Of a DNA stretch of 64,000 nt, positions 26,227 to 37,312 are shown one piece after another. Location: the NCBI RefSeq assembly GCF_011064595.1, contig NZ_JAALJI010000008.1:124001-188000 (forward strand), in the 5' to 3' direction. Position 1 is the stretch's first letter. Each line of letters begins with the position of its first letter. A program made the position numbers and the translations under genes. The stretch comes from Paludisphaera soli. Its GTDB lineage: Bacteria > Planctomycetota > Planctomycetia > Isosphaerales > Isosphaeraceae. The notes under the pieces were generated by a model, which saw only the letters and a program-made list of their open reading frames with translations, was not told where the DNA came from and did no database searches.

Positions 26227-26927
26227 TAGACCCTGTTGACGTCCTCTTCGTATGATCGCGACGCGAACCCCGGGGGCTTCGGCTCCAGGACCAGCGAGGC
26301 CGGGACCGTCGGCTTGGCCTCGAAGTCGCACGAGCGGCCGCCGTCGAGCCGGCACTGGCTGAGCTTCAGGCCCCGCCCCAGCACCTTCTCGAACATCTTC
26401 CGCTCCAGGGCGCAGATGGCCCGATCCAGCTCGGCCAGCTCGTAGTACGGGCAGGAGTGCTGGCGGAGGTAGGGCGGCAGGCCCTCATGGTCCCGCGCCA
26501 CCTCGGCCTCGACCCCCCGGACCTGGAGCAGGCCGCTGAGTTGCGTCAGCCGACCCTCCCACCCGTCCCCCTTGACCTGGGTCCGATACATCTCGGCCAG
26601 GCGTTCGGTGATCCTCGTGAACAGGGCGCGGCGGAGCTTGCGGTCCTCCACCGTCCCCATCATCTCCTCCCAGAGCGCCACGGCGAGGTCGGCGTAGTTC
26701 TGGCCCAGCCGCTTGTGGGCCTCCACGCTGGCCTGGTAGGTGTGCTTGGGGCGTCCCCGGCCGTCCTGGCGAGTCTTCCTCTCCACCAACCCGGCCCCGA
26801 GCAGCCGCGACAGCCGGTTCCGCACCGCGGTCCCGGTCACGCCCGTCTCCTCGGACATCTCGCAGACGGTCAGCGGGCCCCGGCGGCGGATGAGGTCCAG
26901 CAAGGCCCGATCCGACGATTCCGACAT
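26226..26927 (-). CDS. sufR: SufR-like Fe-S-sensing repressor of the suf operon
   Basis: 233 residues. Residues 5-65 are a winged helix ([20 protein letters not shown]) with a basic wing ([13 protein letters not shown]). The C-terminal half carries four cysteines, Cys159, Cys172, Cys192 and Cys200; the first two are spaced by 12 residues as in cyanobacterial SufR, and they can ligate a 4Fe-4S cluster. In that family the holo-protein represses suf and derepression follows cluster loss. First gene of the operon, so autoregulation is expected. Confidence 0.92.
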   Translation of the reverse strand: MSESSDRALLDLIRRRGPLTVCEMSEETGVTGTAVRNRLSRLLGAGLVERKTRQDGRGRPKHTYQASVEAHKRLGQNYADLAVALWEEMMGTVEDRKLRRALFTRITERLAEMYRTQVKGDGWEGRLTQLSGLLQVRGVEAEVARDHEGLPPYLRQHSCPYYELAELDRAICALERKMFEKVLGRGLKLSQCRLDGGRSCDFEAKPTVPASLVLEPKPPGFASRSYEEDVNRV

Positions 26928-26998
26928 CGAATCCGCCCCCCATGGCTCGTCGACTCGCCGGGGGCGGACCTCCCGCCCCCGCCCCTTCGCGGAACCTT

Positions 26999-27027
26999 AT
27001 TGTAGACGCCCCCTTCCGCTCCGTCCA
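26999..27027 (-). promoter_or_regulatory. Promoter of the suf operon
   Basis: Minus strand TGGACG (027-022), 17 bases, TACAAT (004-999). The -10 is five of six, the -35 four of six. The leader to sufR would be about 65 bases. No clear CAAC-N6-GTTG type SufR site was seen. Confidence 0.45.
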
Positions 27028-27064
27028 CTCGCCCGGCGGGGCATTCTCCAATTTTTGACACCAA

Positions 27065-27079
27065 GAATTGCGAAAATTC
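27065..27079. repeat. Inverted repeat GAATT-5-AATTC between sufR and the kinase gene
   Basis: A perfect AT-rich inverted repeat (GAATT gcgaa AATTC) stands out in GC-rich surroundings, five bases after a TTGACA word (27055-27060). It could be an operator for the kinase gene, but no -10 element was found at the right distance. Confidence 0.35.
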
Positions 27080-27208
27080 GAGCCGGGGGCCTCGGCCCGA
27101 TCCGCGCGGCCCGTTGCCCGCGGCCTCGTGATCGTTCAGAATGCAGGCGTGAGGGTCCCGACGGGCGACGGGCCGGGGGGCCTTCGAGGTTTCCGGGGGA
27201 GGGGTCCG

Positions 27209-30694
<3,486 letters not shown>

Positions 30695-30775
30695 CTGTAA
30701 GACGGGCCTCTAGGCCGCGTAAGATAGGGGTGGATCGCGACCCCGCACCCTTCGATTCCGCGAGAGGAGGACGAC

Positions 30776-30931
30776 ATGGCCGAACCTGGCGACGAGACCC
30801 CTGACACGACCGAAACGACCCAGGACGAATCGACGAGCCCGGCCCCGAGTTCCGTGGTCGGCTCGCCCGACCCGGTCCCGACCCCCCCGGACCGCGACGA
30901 CAAGGACAAGGGGCCCAGGAGCGACAAGTGA
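30776..30931 (+). CDS. Small acidic, disordered protein (51 aa)
   Basis: ATG at 30776 with an excellent ribosome site (AGAGGAGGA, seven bases upstream) opens a 51-codon frame: MAEPGDETPDTTETTQDEST, then a Pro/Ser stretch and an Asp/Lys-rich end (DRDDKDKGPRSDK). The composition, almost without hydrophobic residues, predicts a disordered protein. It lies 81 bases after the kinase gene on the same strand and converges with the cytidylate-kinase-like gene. The ribosome site and unbiased Thr/Asp/Glu content argue for translation; no function is known. Confidence 0.6.
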   Translation: MAEPGDETPDTTETTQDESTSPAPSSVVGSPDPVPTPPDRDDKDKGPRSDK

Positions 30932-30960
30932 TCCCGAGCCGCCGGCAGGCCGCCTCGTCT

Positions 30961-31887
30961 TCAGGCGGGGCGGTCCACGGCGTCGGGGGCGACCGCCGGC
31001 GGGACGTCGGCGATCGGCGTCGGTGACGGCGGGGCGGCCGGCGTAGCGGTCGAGGAGGGGGCCGGGAACGCCGCGCGGGCGGGCGGCGCGACGGGCGGGA
31101 TCGTCCAGGGCGTGGCGCCGGGGGCCGGCGCGACGGCCGTCGCCGGGCGGCCCGCCTCGACGGCGCGGATGATGACCTCGGCCGCGATCTCCAGGCCGAG
31201 GCTGTTCGAGTCGAGCACCAGGTCGTAGTTGTGCGGGTCCGCGCAGTTGACCCGGTGCATCGTCCGTTCGAACGCCGCGCGGCGGGCGTCGAGGTCCTTG
31301 GCGGCCCGCCTGGCCGTCCGCGTCGAGACGCCCATGCGCTCGCCCAGCCGGGACGCTCGCGTCTTGAGCGGGGCGACGACCCGGACCGACAGCGTCGTCT
31401 CGCGGGGGAGCAGGAACCCGGCGCCGCGGCCGACCAGCACCGACTGCCCGGCCCGGCCGATCGCCTCCAGGAGCTTCGCCAGGTGGTCGAGGTAAGCTTC
31501 CTGGGGGGCGTAATGCTCCTCGCGGAGCGGCAGCAGCCAGTCCTGGATGACGCTGGGGGCCAGCTCGTCGAAGGTGCGGACCTCGTCGACCGTGGCCTGC
31601 ATCCGGTGGGCGATCGCCTCCAGCAGCTCGTGGTCGAACACCTTCCAGCCCAGCCGGCGGCCGACCATCCGCGCGATCGCGCCGCCGCCGGCGCCCGCCT
31701 CGCGGCTGATGCAGATGTTCTGGAACCGGGCCGAGCGGCCGGTGGTCAGGGGCAGCTCGCGCTCGTCCTCGCCCCAGCCCAGCAGCCAGCGGACGACCGA
31801 CCGGGGCCACTCTCCGAGCCCGCCCCAGCCCCGATCCGGGGCCGGCGTCTCCGACGTCGAGATCGAGAACGGTTCCCACGCGCCCAT
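30961..31887 (-). CDS. Cytidylate kinase-like family protein
   Basis: 308 residues from the ATG at 31887 (GGAGGA upstream). After a 60-residue variable head the core reads ICISREAGAGGGAIARMVG, the modified P-loop of the AAA_26/cytidylate kinase-like family, then GWKVFDHELLEAIA, VLVGRGAGFLLP, LSVRVVAPLKTR and NYDLVLDSNSLGLE. The family resembles nucleoside monophosphate kinases but its substrate is unproven. The last 60 residues are an Ala/Pro-rich tail. Single-gene unit facing the kinase cluster. Confidence 0.88.
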   Translation of the reverse strand: MGAWEPFSISTSETPAPDRGWGGLGEWPRSVVRWLLGWGEDERELPLTTGRSARFQNICISREAGAGGGAIARMVGRRLGWKVFDHELLEAIAHRMQATVDEVRTFDELAPSVIQDWLLPLREEHYAPQEAYLDHLAKLLEAIGRAGQSVLVGRGAGFLLPRETTLSVRVVAPLKTRASRLGERMGVSTRTARRAAKDLDARRAAFERTMHRVNCADPHNYDLVLDSNSLGLEIAAEVIIRAVEAGRPATAVAPAPGATPWTIPPVAPPARAAFPAPSSTATPAAPPSPTPIADVPPAVAPDAVDRPA

Positions 31888-32056
31888 GTCCGTTCCTCCA
31901 GCTGGGGAGCCCTGTCTTCCCGCCACTCTAGGGGATCGGAGGCCCCCCTGGAAAGACGTCACGCCCCCCGGCTCGCGTCGAGCCGCGCGGTCGTTCCGAC
32001 CGAAATCCCGCCCGGGTGTAACTCTTACAAGTCTGAAGGGGCGGACGCAACCCCTC

Positions 32057-32077
32057 GCGAAAATTGTCGATTTTCGC
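32057..32077. promoter_or_regulatory. Inverted repeat, candidate activator site for the sigma-54 promoter
   Basis: GCGAAAAT, 5 bases, ATTTTCGC: a perfect 8-base inverted repeat centred about 92 bases upstream of the transcription start predicted from the sigma-54 promoter at 32134. That distance is normal for enhancer-binding proteins. The rest of the 367-base gap (31888-32254) shows no gene. Confidence 0.5.
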
Positions 32078-32133
32078 TCAAGTTCCGAGCACGACCCAAT
32101 TTGAGCCAAGGCATCGACGACCTGCCCGGTGCC

Positions 32134-32147
32134 GGCACGCCGCTTGC
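32134..32147 (+). promoter_or_regulatory. Sigma-54 promoter of the 71-residue protein gene
   Basis: GGCACG-CCGC-TTGC, followed by TTTT, matches the -24/-12 consensus (TGGCACG-N4-TTGCW) at every position except the base before GG. GG and GC are ten bases apart. Transcription should start near 32159, about 96 bases before the ATG at 32255. Confidence 0.7.
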
Positions 32148-32254
32148 TTTTCAGGGGTGACGTCGGCGACGGCCGGAGGCGTCGGCGGCCCCCGCGGAGG
32201 CGGATCGGCCGCGTTCCCCGATCACGATGGACCCGGATGAAGGATCATTCCACG

Positions 32255-32470
32255 ATGAGAAATCGGCGACACACCCTCCTGTGGATGAAGGATTTGCTCG
32301 AGCACATGTCCCAGTGCCACGACCAGCTCCAGTGGGCCGAGGACGACCCGACCCAGTCCTTCCTGGCCGAGTCCCTCCTCGGCGACCTGGTCGAATGCCA
32401 GAAGCTCTGCCAGGAGCTGCGAGGCGACCCGAAGTCGCGCAAGGCCGCCCGCGAGCTGGCCCTGTCCTGA
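32255..32470 (+). CDS. Small conserved hypothetical protein (71 aa), sigma-54-controlled
   Basis: 71 residues from the ATG at 32255 (AAGGA nine bases upstream); an ATG six codons earlier at 32237 is possible but has a weak ribosome site. The protein is helical: HTLLWMKDLLEHMSQCHDQL, then WAEDDPTQSFLAESLLGDLVE and CQKLCQELRGDPKSRK. Two or three cysteines lie on the helices (MSQCHD, VECQKLC), which could be metal- or redox-active. It has its own sigma-54 promoter and its own terminator, so it is a monocistronic regulated gene. I believe related short proteins exist in planctomycetes; function unknown. Confidence 0.85.
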   Translation: MRNRRHTLLWMKDLLEHMSQCHDQLQWAEDDPTQSFLAESLLGDLVECQKLCQELRGDPKSRKAARELALS

Positions 32471-32482
32471 GCCCTCCGCGAC

Positions 32483-32519
32483 GTCCGCCGTGCCCGTTCG
32501 ACGCCGAACGGTGGCGGAC
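32483..32519 (+). terminator. Terminator hairpin after the 71-residue protein gene
   Basis: GTCCGCC pairs with GGCGGAC (outer 7 base pairs) and CCGTTC with GAACGG (inner 6), loop GACGCC, one small internal bulge. It starts 13 bases after the stop codon. No T-tract follows, as is usual in GC-rich genomes. Confidence 0.65.
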
Positions 32520-32595
32520 TCGGGCGGAGTTCGCTATCGTCTAGGGGTCGATCCGGACCGTCCGACGCCCCGATGACGAGGCTTAGCCGCCCAAC

Positions 32596-33381
32596 ATGAC
32601 GCCGCCCCACCCCGATCCGCTCGCCCGTTTCGCCGTCGATCAACTCCAGGTCCTGGTCTTCGAGGACCGCGGGCAAGCCGGCAGGGCGGCCGCCGGGGCC
32701 GTGGCCCACGCCATCGCCGATCGCTGCAAGGTCGCGGGCCGGGCGAACGTCGTCTTCGCCGCGGCCCCCAGCCAGAACGAGTTCCTCGCCGGCCTCGTCG
32801 CCGAGGAGATCGACTGGCCGCGCGTCGACGCCTTCCACATGGACGAGTATCTGGGCCTCTCCGGCGACCATCCCGCCTCATTCCGCCGCTACCTGTACGA
32901 GCATCTGTTCGGCCTCGTCGACCTGCACGCCCTCCACCTGATCCCCGGCGAGCAGACCGAGCGGCCCATGCTCGCCTGCCTAGCGTACGAGGATCTGCTC
33001 CTCGCCAACCCCACCGACGTCGTCTGCGCGGGGATCGGCGAGAACGGCCACCTGGCGTTCAACGACCCTCCGGTCGCCGACTTCCACGACCCGGTCCTCA
33101 TCAAGGTCGTCAAGCTCGACGAGCCCTGCCGCATCCAGCAGGTCCACGACGGCTGCTTCGAGCAACTCGACGACGTGCCCCGGCACGCCTACACGCTGAC
33201 CGTCCCCGCCTTGCTCCGCGCGCCGGTCGTCTCGGTGGTCGCCGTCGGGCCGAGGAAGGCCGAGGCCGTGCTGAGCACGCTCAAGGGCCCGATCGGCGAG
33301 GCCTGCCCCGCGACCGGCCTCCGCAGACACCCCGGCGCGGTCCTCTACCTGGACCGCGACGCCGCCAAGCTCGTCCTCTGA
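32596..33381 (+). CDS. nagB: Glucosamine-6-phosphate deaminase-like isomerase
   Basis: 261 residues, the usual NagB length. Sugar-phosphate isomerase motifs: VFAAAPSQNEFLAGL (phosphate loop), DAFHMDEYLGL with the catalytic Asp, and CAGIGENGHLAFNDP with the catalytic His; E. coli NagB has NDGHIAFNEP here. The GENGH variant is frequent in NagB-like proteins of environmental bacteria. It should convert glucosamine-6-phosphate to fructose-6-phosphate and ammonia, but a related isomerase role is possible. The FAH-family gene follows 64 bases later. Confidence 0.87.
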   Translation: MTPPHPDPLARFAVDQLQVLVFEDRGQAGRAAAGAVAHAIADRCKVAGRANVVFAAAPSQNEFLAGLVAEEIDWPRVDAFHMDEYLGLSGDHPASFRRYLYEHLFGLVDLHALHLIPGEQTERPMLACLAYEDLLLANPTDVVCAGIGENGHLAFNDPPVADFHDPVLIKVVKLDEPCRIQQVHDGCFEQLDDVPRHAYTLTVPALLRAPVVSVVAVGPRKAEAVLSTLKGPIGEACPATGLRRHPGAVLYLDRDAAKLVL

Positions 33382-33445
33382 TCGACCCGATCGGACCGAA
33401 TCTCTCCACCTTCAAGCCATCGCCATTGGGAAGGGAGCCGGAACC

Positions 33446-34336
33446 GTGCGCTTCGTCACCGTCGAGACCGATCGAGGGCCGCGCGCGTGCGGCGTCCGCG
33501 AAGATGGATACGTCGACCTGAACGCGGCCGACCCGTCCCTCCCCGCCAGCCTCAAGGCCGTCCTCGCCCTGGGCCCCGACGGCGTCCGACGCGCCGCCGA
33601 GGCGACCGTCGGGGCCCCGACCGCGATCGCCCCGGCCTCCGCGAAGCTCCTGCCGCCGATCCCGGACCCCCAGAAGATCCTCTGCATCGGCCTGAACTAC
33701 CGCGACCACGCCATCGAGAGCGGCGCGGAGATCCCCCCCGAGCCGGTGCTCTTCAGCAAGTACCCCAACACCCTGATCGCCCACGGCGAGCCGATCGTCC
33801 TCCCCCCCGAGAGCGCCGAGGTCGACTTCGAAGCCGAGCTGGTCGTGGTCATCGGCCGCGGCGGCCGGCGCATCCCCCGCGAGTGGGCCTTGAAGCACGT
33901 CGGCGGCTACATGCCCGGCCACGACGTCTCGGCCCGCGACTGGCAGCTCAACAAGCCCGCCAAGCAGTGGACCGCCGGGAAGACCTTCGACACCTTCGCC
34001 CCTACCGGCCCGATGCTCACCTCGGCCGACGAGGTCCCCGACCCCCAGGCCCTGGGCATCCGCCTCCGCCTCAACGGCGAGACCATGCAGGACTCGTCCA
34101 CCTCGCAGTTCATCTTCCCGGTGGCCGAGGTCGTCGCCTACCTCTCGAACATCATGACCCTCCAGCCCGGCGACCTGATCTTCACCGGGACCCCCCCGGG
34201 CGTCGGCATGGCCCGCAAGCCCCCCCGCTGGCTCAGGCCCGGCGACGAGGTCGAGGTCGAGATCGACGGCCTCGGCACCCTCAAGAACCCCGTCGCCGCC
34301 GAGGTCCAGATCCGGGCCGGCACCGGCGCAGGGTGA
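33446..34336 (+). CDS. Fumarylacetoacetate hydrolase-family enzyme
   Basis: 296 residues from a GTG at 33446 with AAGGGAG upstream. A short N-terminal domain (1-65) is followed by the FAH fold: ILCIGLNYRDHAIESG, the metal ligands in SAEVDFEAELVVVIG (ExE) and GYMPGHDVSARDWQ, then QWTAGKTFDTFAPTGPML and IFTGTPPGVGMARKPP. The composition matches the acylpyruvase/2-keto-3-deoxy-sugar hydratase branch more than true fumarylacetoacetase. Located after nagB and before a pair of secreted protein genes. Confidence 0.92.
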   Translation: MRFVTVETDRGPRACGVREDGYVDLNAADPSLPASLKAVLALGPDGVRRAAEATVGAPTAIAPASAKLLPPIPDPQKILCIGLNYRDHAIESGAEIPPEPVLFSKYPNTLIAHGEPIVLPPESAEVDFEAELVVVIGRGGRRIPREWALKHVGGYMPGHDVSARDWQLNKPAKQWTAGKTFDTFAPTGPMLTSADEVPDPQALGIRLRLNGETMQDSSTSQFIFPVAEVVAYLSNIMTLQPGDLIFTGTPPGVGMARKPPRWLRPGDEVEVEIDGLGTLKNPVAAEVQIRAGTGAG

Positions 34337-34424
34337 AAGTCGGGATGCGAGTGGTGAGGGAAAGCGATCCCGGAATCGCCCGTCCGACCTCGAACGATTC
34401 CTGACTTTCGAGAAGGATCCCGAC

Positions 34425-34877
34425 ATGCGTGCGTCCCTGCCTTGCGGAGCCGTTGCGCTGGCCCTCGTCCTAATCGGAGCCATGGTCGGGGCGAGTGGGC
34501 TCCGGGCCCCCCAGAAGCCCGACGACCTGGCGAGGGCTCGGGTCGACCTCGCCCGCCGGATCTACGGACAAACCGAGGAGCAGCTCAAGAACCTCCCGGC
34601 GGTCGGGGCCGAGGGCGATCGCCTCTCCCAGACGTTCGCGGAACTGGCCCTCTGGTCTCGCCGCTGGATGGAGGCGGAGCACGACCTGGACGGCGCCAGG
34701 GCGTCCCGCGTCACGGCCCTGGAGGCTCATCTCAAGCGGCTCAAGTCCTGGGAGGACGTCGGCGTCGAGCTGATCCGCGGCGAGGCTTCGAGCCTGACCC
34801 AGCTCGCCCTCGACAAGCTCAGCTACGATCGCCTCGGGGCGGAATACGAGCTGTCCAGGCTGAAGATCGGCGACTAA
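34425..34877 (+). CDS. Secreted helical hypothetical protein (150 aa)
   Basis: 150 residues with a clear signal peptide (MRASLPCGAVALALVLIGAM, cleavage near residue 26) and AAGGAT as ribosome site. The mature part is all helical and charged (LARARVDLARRIYGQTEEQL; LAELALWSRRWMEAEHDL), similar in look to small periplasmic proteins that planctomycetes carry in many copies. No domain recognised. The duplicated hydrolase gene begins 65 bases later. Confidence 0.82.
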   Translation: MRASLPCGAVALALVLIGAMVGASGLRAPQKPDDLARARVDLARRIYGQTEEQLKNLPAVGAEGDRLSQTFAELALWSRRWMEAEHDLDGARASRVTALEAHLKRLKSWEDVGVELIRGEASSLTQLALDKLSYDRLGAEYELSRLKIGD

Positions 34878-34942
34878 GCTTCTTCTGACATGTGAACAAG
34901 TCCATGATCTGCCATTTGCGGCGCCAACCCCGGGGGCTGAGC

Positions 34943-37291
34943 ATGTCGGCGTTCTGGAATCTCGCGACAGGCCGAATCCTGGGAGCGATGCTCCTCGTCG
35001 CCCTGGGTTTTGCTTCCGCCGCCGAGCCGGGGCCGGACTATCCGACGATCGGGCCGCCGCTCGCGGGAACGAGGCCGCTTGAAAAAGACGGCGACCTGGC
35101 CGACCGGCTGGTCGCGGGGGCCGATCGGTTCCTGCTCCGGATGCTCGACGAATCCAGGGGGAGGCGCGAGTCGCACTGGAAGCGCGACCTCGGCTCTCCC
35201 GAGGCTTACGCCAGGTCGATCGAGCCCAACCGCCAGCGGCTGGCCCACATCCTGGGCGTCCGCGACCCGCGCGTGCCGTTCGCCTCGCCCGACGTGATCC
35301 GGGGCGAGGGCCGAGCGTCGTTCGTCGGCGAGGGGCTGGAAGTCGATTCGATCCGATGGCCCGTGATCGGCGACGTGACCGGCGAAGGGCTCCGCATCAG
35401 AGCCGGGGCGGGCGGGCCGTCGCGGGGGCTGGCGATCGTCGTCCCCGACGCCGACCAGACGCCCGAGCAGCTCGCCGGCGTCGCCCCCGGACTCGCGCCC
35501 GAGCGGCAGGTCGCGCGAAGGTTGGCCGAGAGCCGCTTCGTCGTCATCGTCCCGACCCTGATCGACCGCACGGTCGCGCCCCGCATGGGAGGCGCGAAGC
35601 TGACGAGCCGCGAGTTCCTCCACCGCCCCGCGTTCGTGCTGGGACGGACCCTGATTGGGATCGAGGTGCAGAAGGTCCTGGCCCTCGTGGACTGGGCGAT
35701 GGGGTCGAAGGCGACCGAGGGCGGATCGCGAGGGCCGGTCGGCGTCTTCGGCTACGGCGAGGGGGGCGGGATCGCGCTCGATGCCGCGGCGCTCGACCCG
35801 AGGATCGACGCCGCCTGCGTGAGCGGCTACTTCGACGATCGCAACGACGTCTGGCGCCAGCCGCTTGATCGCAACGTCTTCGGCCTCCTCGACACGTTCG
35901 GTGACGCCGAGCTGGCCGCGATGATCGCCCCCCGGCCGCTCGTCGTCGAGGCCGCGCGGGCCCCGGAGTTCGAGTTCGCCCCGGGGCAGGGCGGGGCGCC
36001 GGGGAGAATCGCGACGCCCGCGATCGAGACGGTGCGGGCCGAGGTCGAACGGGCCCGAAAGCTCGTCGAGGGCCTCACGCCGAAATCCAGCCTTTCGCTG
36101 GTCGCCAGCGGCGACGACGGCCGGGGCCCGTTCGGATCCGAGCCGGCGCTGGCGGCGTTCGTCGAGGCCCTCGGGCCGGGCCTCCGGCTCGCGCCGGCGG
36201 GGCCGCCGCCGTCGGTGCCGAGCGAGGCCCAGGGGGACCCCGCCGCCCGCCAGGCCCGGCAGCTCCACGAAATCGACCGCCACACGCAGCAGCTCCTGGC
36301 CGAGAGCGCCGACGTGCGCCGCGCGTTCCTCAAGGACCTCGACTTCAGCTCGATCGCGGCCTATGAGAAGTCGACCGAGCCCTATCGCGAGAAGTTCGCG
36401 AGGGACGTGATCGGCCGGTTCGACATCGACCGACTCCCGCCGAACGTCCGCTCCCGGCGGATCTTCGACGAGCCGGCCTTCGAGGGCTACGAGGTCGTGA
36501 TGGACGTCTTCCCCGACCTGTTCGCGACCGGGATCCTGCTAATGCCCAAGGGGATCCAGGAGGGCGAGCGGCGGCCGGTGGTCGTCTGCCAGCACGGCCT
36601 GGAAGGACGGCCGACGGACCTGGCCGACCCGAACGTGGAGAATTCGGCGTACCACAAATTCGCGGTCAGGCTGGCGGAGCGGGGCTTCATCACGTTCGCC
36701 CCCCAGAATTTGTACCTCTTCGAGGACCGCTTCCGCACCCTCCAGCGCAAGGCCAACCCGCTGGGCAAGACCCTGTTCTCGATGATCATCCCCCAGCATC
36801 GACAGATCACCGACTGGCTGAAATCCCTGCAACAGGTCGACCCGGCCCGGATCGCCTTCTACGGCCTGAGCTACGGCGGGAAGTCGGCCATGCGGATCCC
36901 GCCGCTGGTGGAGAACTATTGCCTGTCGATCTGCTCGGCCGACTTCAACGAGTGGGTCTGGAAGAACGCCTCGACCCACAGCCCATACAGCTACGTGAAG
37001 ACGGGCGAGTACGAGATCTTCGAGTTCGACCTGGGGAGCACGTTCAATTACGCGGAGATGGCCGCGCTGATCGCCCCCCGGCCTTTCATGGTCGAGCGCG
37101 GCCACTTCGACACGGTCTCGTCCGACGAGGCCGTGGCGTACGAATTCGCCAAGGTGTTCCACCTCTACGACGCCCGGCTGAAGATCGGCGACCGCTGCGC
37201 GATCGAGGTCTTCGACGGCCCCCACACCATCAACGGCAAGGGCACGTTCCGATTCCTCCACAAGCACCTGGGCCGGCCCGAACCCGAGTGA
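34943..37291 (+). CDS. Secreted tandem alpha/beta hydrolase, first half inactive
   Basis: 782 residues from the ATG at 34943 (GGGGG nine bases upstream); in-frame starts at 34892 and near 34907 would only lengthen the head of the signal peptide (ILGAMLLVALGFASAAEP). Two hydrolase-like halves follow. In the C-terminal half VVVCQHGLEGRPTDL is the oxyanion region, FYGLSYGGKSAM holds nucleophile Ser near 643, and FDGPHTING the catalytic His near 758, as in dienelactone/acetyl-xylan-esterase-like enzymes. In the N-terminal half the elbow reads VFGYGEGGGIAL (near 267), with Glu for Ser. Substrate unknown; probably an exported carbohydrate or ester hydrolase. Confidence 0.87.
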   Translation: MSAFWNLATGRILGAMLLVALGFASAAEPGPDYPTIGPPLAGTRPLEKDGDLADRLVAGADRFLLRMLDESRGRRESHWKRDLGSPEAYARSIEPNRQRLAHILGVRDPRVPFASPDVIRGEGRASFVGEGLEVDSIRWPVIGDVTGEGLRIRAGAGGPSRGLAIVVPDADQTPEQLAGVAPGLAPERQVARRLAESRFVVIVPTLIDRTVAPRMGGAKLTSREFLHRPAFVLGRTLIGIEVQKVLALVDWAMGSKATEGGSRGPVGVFGYGEGGGIALDAAALDPRIDAACVSGYFDDRNDVWRQPLDRNVFGLLDTFGDAELAAMIAPRPLVVEAARAPEFEFAPGQGGAPGRIATPAIETVRAEVERARKLVEGLTPKSSLSLVASGDDGRGPFGSEPALAAFVEALGPGLRLAPAGPPPSVPSEAQGDPAARQARQLHEIDRHTQQLLAESADVRRAFLKDLDFSSIAAYEKSTEPYREKFARDVIGRFDIDRLPPNVRSRRIFDEPAFEGYEVVMDVFPDLFATGILLMPKGIQEGERRPVVVCQHGLEGRPTDLADPNVENSAYHKFAVRLAERGFITFAPQNLYLFEDRFRTLQRKANPLGKTLFSMIIPQHRQITDWLKSLQQVDPARIAFYGLSYGGKSAMRIPPLVENYCLSICSADFNEWVWKNASTHSPYSYVKTGEYEIFEFDLGSTFNYAEMAALIAPRPFMVERGHFDTVSSDEAVAYEFAKVFHLYDARLKIGDRCAIEVFDGPHTINGKGTFRFLHKHLGRPEPE

Positions 37292-37312
37292 CCCGGGCCG
37301 GCGCAGGGGCGA

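Noticed and set aside
27055-27082. TTGACA at 27055 as the kinase gene promoter
   Set aside because: The bases at the right distance (27077-27083) do not resemble a -10 element; the motif is kept only as a note next to the inverted repeat.
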